Source: Paralvinella palmiformis
Lineage: Eukaryota > Annelida > Polychaeta > Terebellida > Alvinellidae
Direction: 5' to 3'
DNA: 64,000 bases
Assembly: GCA_025642065.1 (NCBI GenBank)
Contig: JAODUP010001195.1
Span: 1-64,000, forward strand
Both the position numbers and the translations under genes were made by a program. A model generated the notes under the pieces. That model was not told the DNA's origin and searched no databases. It worked only from the letters and a program-made list of their open reading frames with translations. Below, one piece after another: positions 38,550 to 51,369 of this stretch (positions are counted from its first letter, which is position 1; each line of letters starts with the position of its first letter).

Positions 38550-39280
38550 CTGCATTTTTTGCTCACCATAGATTATCATGTTCTTCTATATCGCCTCTCT
38601 GATTGGTAGTGCACATCGAGCACAGTACTTACATGGAACCGCTCATAGGCTTCAATCAATAAATGTAAGAAACTGTTTTTAGAAGGAAGCGCCATTGTTT
38701 TGCGGTGCTACCCAAGACTCAGTTCTTGGCTGCTGTTTACATCACTGAACTTTCTTATCCACAGCTAAACATTAGAGCATCATTTATATGCAGATGACAC
38801 CCATATATACATATCTTTATCTATGGCAGACACCAATATTCGCCTGGAAAGGCTAGGTGAAGGTCTCAGTGACATATCTGAGTTGGTGACAAAACAGAAT
38901 TAGACTCAATGCCAACAAAACATATTTCATAATTTTAGATATATCCAGATAACACAGCAAGCTTACTCCTTTCTTCACTACACTCATCTTTAATCATATC
39001 ATCAAACCATCAGACAATGTACGCAATGTTGGTGTTACACTTGATAGCGATGTTAATTTCAGAAAACCTATTTCTACCAAACCCATTACTACAACACTCA
39101 TTATTCACAGGATTGATTGATGCAACTCTCTTCTTTAAAACATTGCGTCTAAGGATATTCTTCTTAAAATTCTCAGTGTTCAGCTAGGGTTGTCGCGTTA
39201 TCTTTTCACTGGCTCGTTTCATTTTCACACTGAACTCCATTACCTATCAAACTCTTTCTTCTGGAGAACTTTCGTATACG
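37600..39280 (+). mobile_element. CR1/L2-like LINE with nested insertion
   Basis: The endonuclease end at 37700-38040 shows NLVTTHPECFIFGEFNLLLD and LITS/STPNYTLTVTCG. Here GDFN has become GEFN, and the SDH position reads SGY before FTVIS. The polymerase begins near 38170 with STETTMLKV and a ruined motif A (AISLLYLS, about 38255-38280). It resumes at 38567 with DYHVLLYRLSDW and YLHGTAHRLQSINV. Motif B is degraded to GATQDSVLG (about 38704-38730). Motif C YADD is intact at 38787-38798. The thumb has IRLNANKTYFIIL and NVRNVGVTLDSDVNF. A separate LINE 3' end (38290-38555) interrupts it. Confidence 0.85.
38290..38555 (+). mobile_element. Nested, 5'-truncated LINE 3' end with (ATT)n tail
   Basis: It starts near the end of a LINE protein (RFLKTHLFE then stop, about 38328-38358). 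It continues through a 3' UTR to AATCGCCTTAGAACAATTTA, a GGCACTTTATGAAG stem side, and (AAT)n/(ATT)n at 38489-38546. It sits exactly between polymerase motif A and the following DYHVLLYRL segment of the host LINE, so it is best read as an insertion. Confidence 0.78.
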
Positions 39281-39512
39281 TTTGGAATTCATGTTAAGCC
39301 ACCAAATAGCATAGTTTCTTACCATCGCCATTTAAAAAGTCACATTCCGGACTACATGTTCTTCTTAAGTTTCCACCGTATCTGATCATTTGTAGATAAA
39401 CTTTGCATTGCTCCTGGACTATAAGTTTGCCCAACCCATTTACTGGAAGCGCCAATGGGGTCGATTCTTTTCGAAGATATTGACGCAATAGAAGTTTTAA
39501 AATTATTAGTCG

Positions 39513-39720
39513 GACGTGTATCGACACATATGGTTGATATAGGTAGGATTTATTCAGTTATTCGAACCCAGGATAAAGCTGAGGTCAGCATCTGAGGTGG
39601 CGACATTCTATCTTTAGATTAATGCATATATATTTGTATTTAAATTTATGGATGTAGGTGTCGAAGGATGTTAACATGTTTTGATGATATGTGCCTGTTG
39701 CCTCTTTATATTACCCTAAA
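39513..39720 (-). repeat. Dispersed repeat with B-box-like word, copy 1
   Basis: The segment 39513-39600 matches 40348-40430 in the same orientation (shared TTAGTTATTCGAACC-like and GATGAGGTCAGCA-like words). The reverse complement contains GGGTTCGAATAA, like a polymerase III B box; no clear A box. The right part (39600-39650) resembles 215-275 at the window start. Class unknown. Confidence 0.65.
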
Positions 39721-40123
39721 ACACACACATACACACAAACACATACGCACACAAAGAGAGACATGGTGTTATTATTATTATTAGTATTATTAGTATTTTA
39801 TTTTATTTATTTAACAAAACAGAAGAACAATGCACCAATATACAGACATAATGGCAAATTCATTTAAAAATATACATACATTAAGATTGACATGTTTACT
39901 CCCATATGGTGGCTTACCACTCTTCCCCTATGGTCATTTTTCATAAGGAAAATGGAAAGAAGTATACAATACACAATAAGAATAATGATGATAATAATAA
40001 ATACAAAATAATAACATTTGCAACGAGAATATATATAATAAAGACAATATATAGTAATTAACCCAGGCAAGATGATTATGTTATAATATATACTTTGTCA
40101 TAATAATGTATTTTGTGTTGTCG

Positions 40124-40161
<38 letters not shown>

Positions 40162-40275
40162 CCCGCACATATCCACACACTCATATAAGCACAGTCATAT
40201 CACACACACAAACGCACGCCCACAGACACAAGCACAAACAACACACAAAGAGAGCGAGCGAAAGAGAGAGAGAGG
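39720..40275. repeat. Low-complexity CA, ATT and GA tracts
   Basis: CA-type tract at 39720-39755, (ATT)n at 39769-39800, (TTA)n at 40125-40160, CA-type at 40196-40240 and GA-rich at 40248-40275. Nothing recognisable lies between. Confidence 0.85.
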
Positions 40276-40347
40276 GTGGGACTATGAAGCCTATATAATG
40301 CCTACCTTTTCAATCGGGTTAGAGAACATCTTCGAAGCCAGACATGT

Positions 40348-40431
40348 GAGACGTCTATCGATACCGTTCATATAAGTAGAATTTGTTTAGTTATTCGAAC
40401 CTAGAATAAAGATGAGGTCAGCAATTGAGTG

Positions 40432-40490
<59 letters not shown>
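40348..40490 (-). repeat. Dispersed repeat copy 2 followed by (AT)n
   Basis: Second copy of the 39513 repeat to about 40430, then pure (AT)n at 40433-40488. Confidence 0.75.
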
Positions 40491-40491
<1 letters not shown>

Positions 40492-40582
40492 TCTCTTGGA
40501 TCACAGAAAATAAATGTTGAATGTAAACTGTAGTGTGAAAGCAGTTATATTGTGCATGTAGTAAGTTGCCATAAAACCACAT

Positions 40583-40820
40583 CCATGTGTTATTTACTGC
40601 GAGCCGTGGTATCAAATGGTATGTTTTACGTTTTTTTCGCCTTGTACGTAGCCTGCATGTAGCCGTTTCCCTGTTGGCGTGGTCTGGCGAAACGACCTAT
40701 TAATTCATAAAAAGTTGTGTGGTGGATTTAAATTCCTTGGGTCGTTAGTTACCCCAACAGGCATCTCCTTGGGTATTTAGCTGCGCACTGTGTGTATGTG
40801 TGTGGGTGTGTGTGTGTGTG
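40583..40820 (+). repeat. Second copy of the window-start repeat
   Basis: It matches 5-200 (GCGAGCCGTGGTATC, AAATGGTATG, GTACGTAGCCTGCATGTAGC, TTAGTTACCCCAACAGGC) and ends in a short degenerate (GT)n at 40793-40820. The hammerhead-like part of the first copy is absent here. Confidence 0.85.
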
Positions 40821-41850
40821 CCCGCGTTAGCCATAGATATATCAATAGTTAGAGAAACAAGGATAGAAATACGGAGCTAGAATATATATTTATTAAGAAG
40901 ATAGCATATTTCGTAACACAGATATATCACTAAAGGGTTAGGTAATCTCTTTTACTTTAAATCATGTAACCCGTACGGAATAACTGTTGGAAACAGTTTT
41001 CGCATGTAATGAGTGTCGATTACTTAACACATAGCTACTTGAGTTATTGCCTTGTTGATGGCAAACGAAACTGGACATCCACCGAAACAGAACATATCCT
41101 CAGTAGACCAGAAACTAGACGCCCAGCTGTTCAGACAGCTTATTATTCATTCAGTAACACCTTCACAAGTTGTCACGTAATGTGACGAATTGACTAGCTT
41201 TATAACATACTATATATGATTATATGTATTAGTCAATGGACTTGTGGTTTGTGACTAAAGTCATTAATCGCATCACTGTTATATATAAGAGAAGAATGAG
41301 CTCGGACTTTCGTGATGTTTACGATACCACTGGAAAATTGGCAGATATATAATACTGAAGAAAGTGCCTGGATCTTTAAAACAAATATTTCAGGGAAGCA
41401 GAATATATATTTCGCATGATGTTGAAGAGGATATTGAAAAGATGACAAAGCATTGAAGAGTAGGATGAAGGAATTACGAAGGAGTGGACAAATAACCTTG
41501 CTACCAAGGGATAGTCATAGACGTTTAATATACAGGTACAAGGATAAACTCACTGATCCACTTTGGATGTGGATATGATCCGTAATTAGCACACCGGCCA
41601 GGACCCTGTTCAAAACAGAAAACGCAAGAAACTCCTCAAACTGGATTCAAGACACAACAATTTATATTATGGAAGGAACACGTCATTCACGATACGGCTG
41701 ATGTTCCGGTGGCATTGCATCTATTGTGGAGAACTCTGTTCAAGAAGATATTAGTAAGTTGAACAACATCTTCCACCATGCTATACACTTAAACATGGAT
41801 AAATATTATTTTAATATTGCGAGAAAAATCGTATTAGTATTCACAATAAA
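40821..41850. other. AT-rich sequence, nothing supported
   Basis: No motif recognised; part may belong to the LINE that starts near 41850. Confidence 0.45.
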
Positions 41851-43470
41851 CCATTTGGATCATTTGTATATGGTAATAATGAACGAAGTGGTATAGACTT
41901 ATTACAAGAAGAACTCGAAGATGAAGATAACTATATTCAAATTAATAATATGTCAATGAATGAAACTGATAATTTTCATGTAGAAGGTAGTTTGAAAGAA
42001 AATGTTATCAATAATTGATAACGTTCTGCACCAATTTCAATGTACATATTCTGAATGGGCGTAAATGTGGTGATGAGGAAGATGAGCACACATGTATAAC
42101 GTCCACAGGTTAAAGTTTACTTGATTATATAATTCGCTTTACAACTCTATATGATGGCGTTAAAATAAATTAAGTTTCTTTTGAAGATTTTACACAGTTC
42201 AGAATTGAAGATTTACCTGTATGTTGTATACTGAATGTACGAGATGTTGTTAATGAGAAGGTAGGGAAGATGAAAACAATTATTTATCTTGATATTGTAT
42301 TATTTGGAATGCAGAAAAGGTGGAAACATACAAACAACTATTGACTGATGAGTATAGTACGAATCAGTTTCATTCTTTTGAACAATGTTGCAACACTGTT
42401 AACTCAGATGGGGGTTCTAAACATAATTTAAAGTGTATATAAAGATGCTGCCAGAGACACAGGTATGAATAAAACTGTACCTTGGTTAGATAAGGAGTTA
42501 CAACAGAGAATATCATTGATTAATACATGCTTAAATTTATATCGAACTTAAAAAAATAACAGAAACTATTTAAGGATGCATTAACTAAAAAGGCTAATGT
42601 TTATAAATATCAACTTTATAACATAATTAAGATATGCAAAAAATGGATCCAGCTAAAAAGCTAACAACTAAAGCTGTAATTAATTTACGGAAATAAGAAT
42701 GACTATGTAATGGAATACCATGTTCAACGTATATTAGCTTATTTGATAAGGTTATATTACCTATATTATTATATGGTGCTGAGATATGGGGATATGAAAG
42801 AACAGAGCGTACTGAACCCGTAAAATAAATATGTTCTTAAAACATCAAATTTGGCTGTATTAGGTTGATGTAGTAGATAGTCTTTATTTGCTTACTACAT
42901 TACTAAATGTATCAACTTTTGGCTCGAAATAATCATTATGAATGATAATATATTAATTAATCAAGGATATATGATGGATTATAATTTACATGAACTGGAT
43001 CATACAACATGGTGCACAAAAATTGAGAATGTATTTAGTAGATATGGCTATAATTATGTTTGGATCAACCCAGGAGTTTATAATCATTCATTATTTATGT
43101 TTGAATTTAAGCAATGTGTTAAAGATTGTTATCTTCAGAAATGGACAAAATCTTTTTTAAATAGTAAACTATCGTTTTTTAAGAATTCTAAAATTGAAAC
43201 AACCTCAGAATTATATTTATCAAGTATAAGAGACAGAAAGCATATATCGCTGATTGCAAGTTTCGATGCAGCAGTCATGGATTATCTATTGAGACTAGGA
43301 TACGTTGTCAAAATGTATACCTAAAAAGGATATCATTTGTTTGTAATGAAAGTAAATTTCAGAATACTGATGTAAAAGAATGTGAATTTCATTTTCTTAT
43401 GCAGTGTCCAGCATATAATTATCTGCAAAATAAACATTTGTCAATGTCATACATAAATTTCAAGTAAGAT
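41850..43470 (+). mobile_element. LINE remnant with C-terminal Cys-rich domain; polymerase core deleted
   Basis: The endonuclease end has SGIDLLQEELEDED (about 41890-41930), LNGRKCGDEEDEHTC (about 42050-42095) and DYIIRFTTLYD. The linker has WNAEKVETYKQLLTDEYS (about 42310) and FKDALTKKANVYKYQLY (about 42570). It then jumps straight to FDKVILPILLYGAEIWGYE (about 42744-42800), so the whole polymerase palm is missing. The C-terminal frame at 42938-43324 ends in a Cys motif ICFVCNE...ECEFHFLMQCPAY (43330-43415). The style differs from the CR1/L2-like copies. Clade uncertain. Confidence 0.82.
42938..43324 (+). pseudogene. LINE C-terminal segment
   Basis: This 128-codon frame is the longest left in this element. 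It reads MMDYNLHELDHTTWCTKIEN, KDCYLQKWTKSFLNSKLSFF and YLSSIRDRKHISLIASF, then LRLGYVV. This is the pattern that follows the polymerase in several invertebrate LINE proteins, where a W-K motif, an R-S-L-R stretch and then C-x2-C...FHF-C-Y come in order. A stop after residue 128 separates it from the Cys motif at 43330-43415. The initial Met is not a true start, as LINE sequence precedes it. Confidence 0.75.
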
Positions 43471-43589
43471 ATATTAACTCAATAAGTACAATTTTAAAAT
43501 GAATGAATGAAACATGTATCAAAACAGTTGCTTTATTTGTGCACTTTGTTTAAATAATCAATATATATTAATATATACTAATAATATAA

Positions 43590-45585
<1,996 letters not shown>

Positions 45586-45589
45586 CAGC

Positions 45590-46160
45590 GTTTTCGAATA
45601 ATATTACCTAGATCCACTTCCCGCTTGGCTTTTGAAGAAATGTGTGGATCACGTGATGAGGTAATAAGGAAGCTCCTGTTGTCCTTCTCATTAAGGAACT
45701 TTTTTTTGGATATGGATATGAATAATTATCATTATATTTCTTACCTTCCCTTAATCTCCAAGCATATGAACATATTTAGGATTGTATAAGCAAACGTATA
45801 CGAGAGCAATTAGAACACACTTATCTCAATTATAATTATCAATCTGTTTATCGTATAAGTCATTCAACAGAAACTCATCAATTGGAAGTGGACAGTGACA
45901 TTATGGAGGCTCTGGATGAATTAATTAGTGTGGAACATATCTTAAATAGTCGAGAGAAAACAAAGTGTTTTAGGTGGCGGATAACACCTCACCAGATGTA
46001 GGCCTTGATTTTGTTGTTCCTGTAGGATCCATTTTAGGACTAAAGTATTACTATATTTATATCAAACATTTGGTGAAATTATTAAACTGGATTATATTAA
46101 CTGTCATTGTTACGCCGATAATACGCAATGCGATATTGCATTGAGTGGCAGGAACACTGA
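45590..46160 (+). mobile_element. CR1/L2-like LINE polymerase fragment
   Basis: LDPLPAWLLKKCVDHVM (45610-45660) and NNYHYISYLPLISK (45720-45765) are polymerase fingers. RIREQLEHTYLNYNYQSVYR, then SHSTET and VDSDIMEALDE follow (45800-45925). Motif A and its surroundings are missing after 45955. SPDVGLDFVVPVGSILG (motif B, PQG changed to PVG) lies at about 45990-46035. Motif C reads YADN at 46111-46122 in HCYADNTQCDIA. The sequence ends soon after, in GATA/GA repeats. Frameshifts occur in several places. Confidence 0.87.
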
Positions 46161-46257
46161 GAAGGGAAAACGAAATAGATAGCTAATGAGAATGGAAGAT
46201 AAAGGGACAGAAAATGATAGATAAATAGATATAGGTTGTTATGTAGAGTAGAACTAA

Positions 46258-46328
46258 GGGTAGAGATAGATATATATATATAGATAGATAGATAGATAGA
46301 TAGAAGAGAGAGAGAGAGAGAGAGAGAG
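46258..46328. repeat. (GATA)n(GA)n tract
   Basis: GATATATA, then about six GATA units, then (GA)n to 46328. Confidence 0.95.
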
Positions 46329-48545
46329 TAGTGATATAATTAAAATTTAATTGTATTCGGTTGTTAAATATGCTCCCCACTTTGTATTTTGTTTCTCAGA
46401 CCTAGCAATTACTTGATCAAATTAAGATTTAAGAGTGCGGTAGAGTAACGGAATGACAGCTAACATCGCGCTTGATTTATTACTGCCGTGATATCAGAAA
46501 AAACTAGATTTCCCTAATAAATAAACCTCATTACAGCTGACGCAACACAACAATCTTGTCTTGAGAATGATCCTGATTGATCATCATATTGTCTCCGAGT
46601 CGGACAGAGTTAGTAGATGGCTTACATTTATCAGGACATTAAATCGATCTTTGTGAGATCAGATTCTTAGAAAGAATTTGTTATGTCTCTATTATGTCAT
46701 AAAAGCCACTAATCGTGTCGTATTGAGTAAATTTTGGTTCCATTGACAGTCTGAATACCTTAGTTAATAAAATGTAGGAGAAACTGCCCAGCTAACACCG
46801 AAAATAAAATTCGCCAATGGAAGCCGCCCCTGTTAGTTTAGTCTCACAGTCGAAAGTTGTTTTCTTATGTAACTCATATTTCATCTGAAGATACTCTGAA
46901 GAGGATTAAGTTAAAATATAAAGTAGACATGTTTTATGTCATATAACACTTTTACCGGTTTCTCATAAAGCCCATGGCTTACATATATTTATAATAGTCT
47001 AATTGAAATTGTAAGGATCTATACAATATTGTTTTTGCTGCACATTTTTAATAACGTAACAACCTCTTTCATCCCCTCCAAGCAGATGATATAACATAAT
47101 TATTTCCGTATTTTACAGTGTAGTTTTTGGCATATTCTTTAGCCTAGTTTTGATTTTGACAGTCACATTTAATTTAAAAAGGCAGTTACAAAAGTGTTTA
47201 CACAAAAGGTATGCCTTTCATTTGGGTAATGAAAAACAATTTAATACATTTTCTATGTCTTTCTTCCTGTTTTTTTGTTTTGTTTTGTGCCTCTGCCTTT
47301 ATTTATTATCGTCAAATTTTTATGATATGACAATACACGCCACACATTCCCCAGGTTTAAGTGCACTTTTCAGCATTAGAATAATCCTCTTCCTTTAACA
47401 AACATCCTTCTACATTGTAGACAGTTAGGCCCATATACATGTCAATGTACATGACATCGAAACTTGCCATACATGTTTATCATAGGCAGATAATTAAATC
47501 TCAATATATCGTGTTAGGTGGGTTATTGAATTGATGAGCAATACAACAAAGACGTTAACTTAATAATTTAGACTATAGTGTTCAGATTATATCAAATTAT
47601 CAAGACCGTAACATAGTTATCAGGTGGCAATTGATTGAAAGTAACAGGGTTTAGTCTTGTGTGTCTTTTCGTATTTTGGTCAGAGATATATGGATTTCTG
47701 CCGGTGACATGAATCCTGAACATAATCTGGTTAAATCACATAAATATGATCCATATTATATTATGAGTTAATTATTTTCGCTGGTGATAGAACAGATTGA
47801 TATGAACAGAGTAGAAGATAAATGCTCAACTCCAAATTACATCTTAAGCATATATTGTACTTAATATTTCATCGATACATTCTTGGTTAATTCTAATTAA
47901 TTCCATATCGTGTTATTTGAATATCCTAACAAACATTATCAATAAATATCGTAATAAATTACATGTTTACTCTTTATCAAACAAGAAGTATTCAAATAGG
48001 CTTCGAAATAGATTTCAATAAACCCTAAAAGAGAAACTAAAATGGATGTAAGTCAAAATCGCATGTGAACTATGTAATATTAACATACAATTTACTTTAT
48101 TTACGTTTGTAGAATTTAATCAATCGTTTTGAAATTATGTATACATAAATATATATTAATGGAAATAGTTATATTCAAACAGGAATATGTTGTTACTGAT
48201 TATTAACATTTATATTATCTCTGCTCTTACAATATATATGTGTAATTTTGAGACGTTTCTTGCTTAAATAAATATAAACATTGACAAAGATCATCGTCCT
48301 CAAGATATTTTATAGTTTACGTTTCTTCAACTTACACACCAGAGTATAAACTATAACTTGACAAGTTGTTGTAGTGATAAAAGATCTCACGATGATGAAC
48401 ATAATTTCTGAATAATCATGTGTTCTTGTTTGGAACATTATAATGCACGTTTAGAGAGTATGGGAACTTCCCTGCAGATAAATATGTTATGTTAATATTT
48501 ATATGTTAATATATTTCGAGTGGAATGTTAATAATCATAATAAAA
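46329..48545. other. AT-rich sequence, nothing supported
   Basis: The frame at 47150-47398 has a hydrophobic stretch but no recognisable family. No array. Confidence 0.5.
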
Positions 48546-48546
48546 G

Positions 48547-48550
<4 letters not shown>

Positions 48551-48637
<87 letters not shown>

Positions 48638-49172
48638 TGTATGTGTGTGTGTGTGTATGTGTGTGTGTGTGTGTATGCATGCATATACGTATATATGGAT
48701 GAATGTATGCATGTATGCATGTATGTATGTATTTATATATGTATGTATGCATGTTCGTACGTATGTATGTATGCACGTATGTATGTATGTATGTATGTAT
48801 GTATGTATGCATGTATGTATGTATGTATGTATGTATGTATGTATGTATGTGTGTATGTATGTATGACTGTATGTATGTGTATATGTACATGCATGCATGT
48901 ATGTATGTATGTATATATGCATGTATGCATGTATCTATGTATGTATGTATGTATGTATGTATGTATGTATGTATGTGTGTATGTATGTATGTATGTATGT
49001 ATTTATGTATGTGTGTATGTATGTATGACTGTATGTATATGTATATGTACATGTATGCATGTATGTATGTATATATGTATGTATATATGCATGTATGCAT
49101 GTATCTATGTATGTATGTATGTATGCATGTATGTATGGGTATGTATGTATATATGTATATATGTATGTATTG
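48551..49172. repeat. Large (AT)n(GT)n(ATGT)n array with higher-order duplication
   Basis: (AT)n to about 48629, (GT)n to about 48675, then about 500 bp of ATGT-type repeats. A rare word ATGACTGTATGTAT at 48863 recurs at 49025, and matching flanks show a 162-bp higher-order duplication inside the array. The long MYVC and HTYI frames over it (up to 229 codons) are artefacts of the repeat. Confidence 0.97.
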
Positions 49173-49622
49173 AAAACGAAATCTCGAGTTGAAGGTTTAT
49201 TTTATAGATTGAACTCCTGTCACGTATGTAACTCTTTAGCTGTTACTTCTTTATTGCTTATTCCTGACCCATTATGATTAAGGCGAATTGCACTTAATTA
49301 ACTAATCAGTTGTTATTTAAATATATTTGACCATTATTAGTAAATCAAACTGGCAGAATGGATTATGTTCTGGATTATGCTAATTAAGTTCCAGGCTTCG
49401 GATGTCTAGTTATCGTATTGGGCTGGCATATAACTTTATCGACTTTAGTACATGTACAAGATTATTTTCTTTATGGCATTTAATTTGTAATGAGTATAAA
49501 GATGTGGGTGGCAATTTAACAGTAATGTATTAAATATATTATTACCAAGAAATAATGATATTTCGATGGTATTGTAAAAAGACAATAACACGTATTGCAA
49601 CAATTTGCCCTCATCTACACCA
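49173..49622. other. AT-rich sequence, nothing supported
   Basis: No feature between the array and the LINE copy. Confidence 0.5.
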
Positions 49623-50181
49623 CGCCCTATATTATCGCCCACTCCAGTGTTTCACATAAGAACTCGGTTTTTTGCTGGTGTATGTTTTATTTAAAATTTT
49701 GAGTCTGATGTAAGTAATTTGATCACTATGCCAATAACACCATATAATGGCACAGCTGTAAACAATGTAAGTAGTGGTCTTATAAATTCTTCAAAAACTA
49801 CATTTGCTACCTGTTAGATAGCGTATCCATTTCAAATTTTTTTAATAACTTATAAATCTATGAATGATATGGCGCCAGAATACCTGTGTGAACTGGTTTC
49901 CATTAGAAAGTTTTCCAGGTGTCAGTGTCTCGTCTCAATTCATATGATGAGTGTGCGTTTAGTGTTACAGCCCGCACTTTGTGGAATAGATTGCCGGAAA
50001 ATATTAAAAATGCGTCGTCTCTTTAAAATCTTAAACCTTTTCTAAAATCACACCTATTTAAGGTTGCTTTCACAGATACATAATTATTATTTGGGGTATT
50101 ATTATATTACATATTATTTGTACAGCGCTTTGAATGGCTCATGCTAGTAAGGGCGCTTTATTAAATATACATTATTATTAG
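49623..50181 (+). mobile_element. Internally deleted copy of the 24-27 kb LINE
   Basis: The 5' 160 bp (49623-49784) match 23975-24263 with one further deletion. The rest matches 26690-27105, including NDMAPEYLCELVSIRK (49860-49910) and the full 3' stem and (ATT)n tail (50104-50180). The join at 49785-49788 falls on AATT, which is present at both breakpoints in the long copy, so about 2.4 kb was lost by a microhomology join. It keeps about 60 bp near 49967-50025 (GCCCGCACTTTGTGG region) that the long copy has lost, so it does not descend directly from that copy. Confidence 0.93.
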
Positions 50182-50399
50182 TAAATGTAATAAGAAATTA
50201 ATTTAATTTATACACAGTAAATAATACGAAACAAAAACTAGAAATATATATATTATGGTGTGTGTGTTTGATTGCGTCTGTGCCTCAGTGATTGTATTAT
50301 GATACTCTTAGATTAGACACATATGTCATACGCACAACCGGAACAAATCTGACACCATAGCTCGCACCAAACAACAGGTGAGTGTAATTCAGTGGTGAG
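50182..50399. other. AT-rich spacer, nothing recognised
   Basis: Includes a short (AT)n-(GT) stretch at 50243-50268. Confidence 0.5.
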
Positions 50400-51300
50400 T
50401 TAGAACATTCATAAATACTTAGATAACATAGCCATTACCCCAAATGACCTCATAAGTACTGGATTATTAAATGTACATGTTGCTATTAAGCCTGATGTTG
50501 AAGCTAGTAGGTCTTACAGTATATTGGATTAACATGCATTGATTTAGAATATTAATAGTTAATGCACGAAAACGACGATACACTAGATGTTCTCACCTCT
50601 AGAGAATCAAATCCCATCATAGTAGCAGCTCCTTCTGTATTTAGCCCTTGTTCCATAAGACACAAGATAAATCATTCGGTCATCATCCGGCTGTGCAGTT
50701 CATAATTAATAGGCTGCAGCCAGATTGTATAAATAAAAATACAGAAATATCTTGAAACAAATATTCAAGAATATATTGGGGATCTACAACCGTCACAACA
50801 CCTGTGTAATTATCAGGCATCAGGAGATAAAACAGTTAAAGACTATACCATAGGTGTCAAGAGAAATATTGCTCACCGTGCTCTCTTATGTTAAAAATCA
50901 TAAGTCAGCTTATCTTATTGGTAATTTAACAGAACAATGCTCTCTTGAAAGTGGACAGTGATATTGCTGAGGCTCTTGATGAAGCATCAATGACCCTAGA
51001 TATAATGGTTGCTTTATTTGCAGCTATTAATGTTGATATAAGTGAGATATAAGTCTTCACGGGTCTTCACAGTGGTGGGTTTTATTAAACGGCTTATTAT
51101 TAATTATCATTGTTATACAAATGATACATAAATGTACATAATGTTGAAGTCATGAGATAAATATAATTATATTGTATCTTCAATTGAAACTTGTATTGAA
51201 CATATTGGTATTTGGATGAACAGCAGCAGTCTGAATTTGAATAAGCATGTGCTGAGAACTTAGAAGTTTCGTATTAAGGTGGAATCCTGTTATATAAATT
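50400..51300 (+). mobile_element. CR1/L2-like LINE remnant, related to the 45.6 kb copy
   Basis: LLNVHVAIKPDVEASRSYS (50467-50520) is like the end of the endonuclease. EYIGDLQPSQHLCNYQA (50773-50822) and KVDSDIAEALDE (50947-50985) are polymerase. Motif A is ruined (MVALFAAIN, both catalytic-site residues changed, about 51005-51030). Motif C reads YTND at 51114-51125 within NYHCYTNDT. SSIETCIEHIGIWMNSSSLN (51176-51240) is thumb. The VDSDI-EALDE block matches the 45.9 kb copy, so the two are one family. Stops are frequent. Confidence 0.82.
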
Positions 51301-51369
51301 CATCCATTTCTGGACTTTGGCCATGCATTGCCAGCTAATATCCTCCTCTCTTAGATAAACCACTTAAAG

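Noticed and set aside
39294..39527. 77-codon minus-strand frame, possible transposase piece
   Set aside because: No motif could be matched; position next to repeats makes chance likely.
42938..43324. Independent host gene
   Set aside because: The sequence is the post-polymerase part of a LINE protein and is flanked in order by other LINE blocks.
48503..49192. Long frames of up to 229 codons on both strands (MYVC and HTYI repeats)
   Set aside because: They are produced by the ATGT, GT and AT arrays, which are open in many frames at once.
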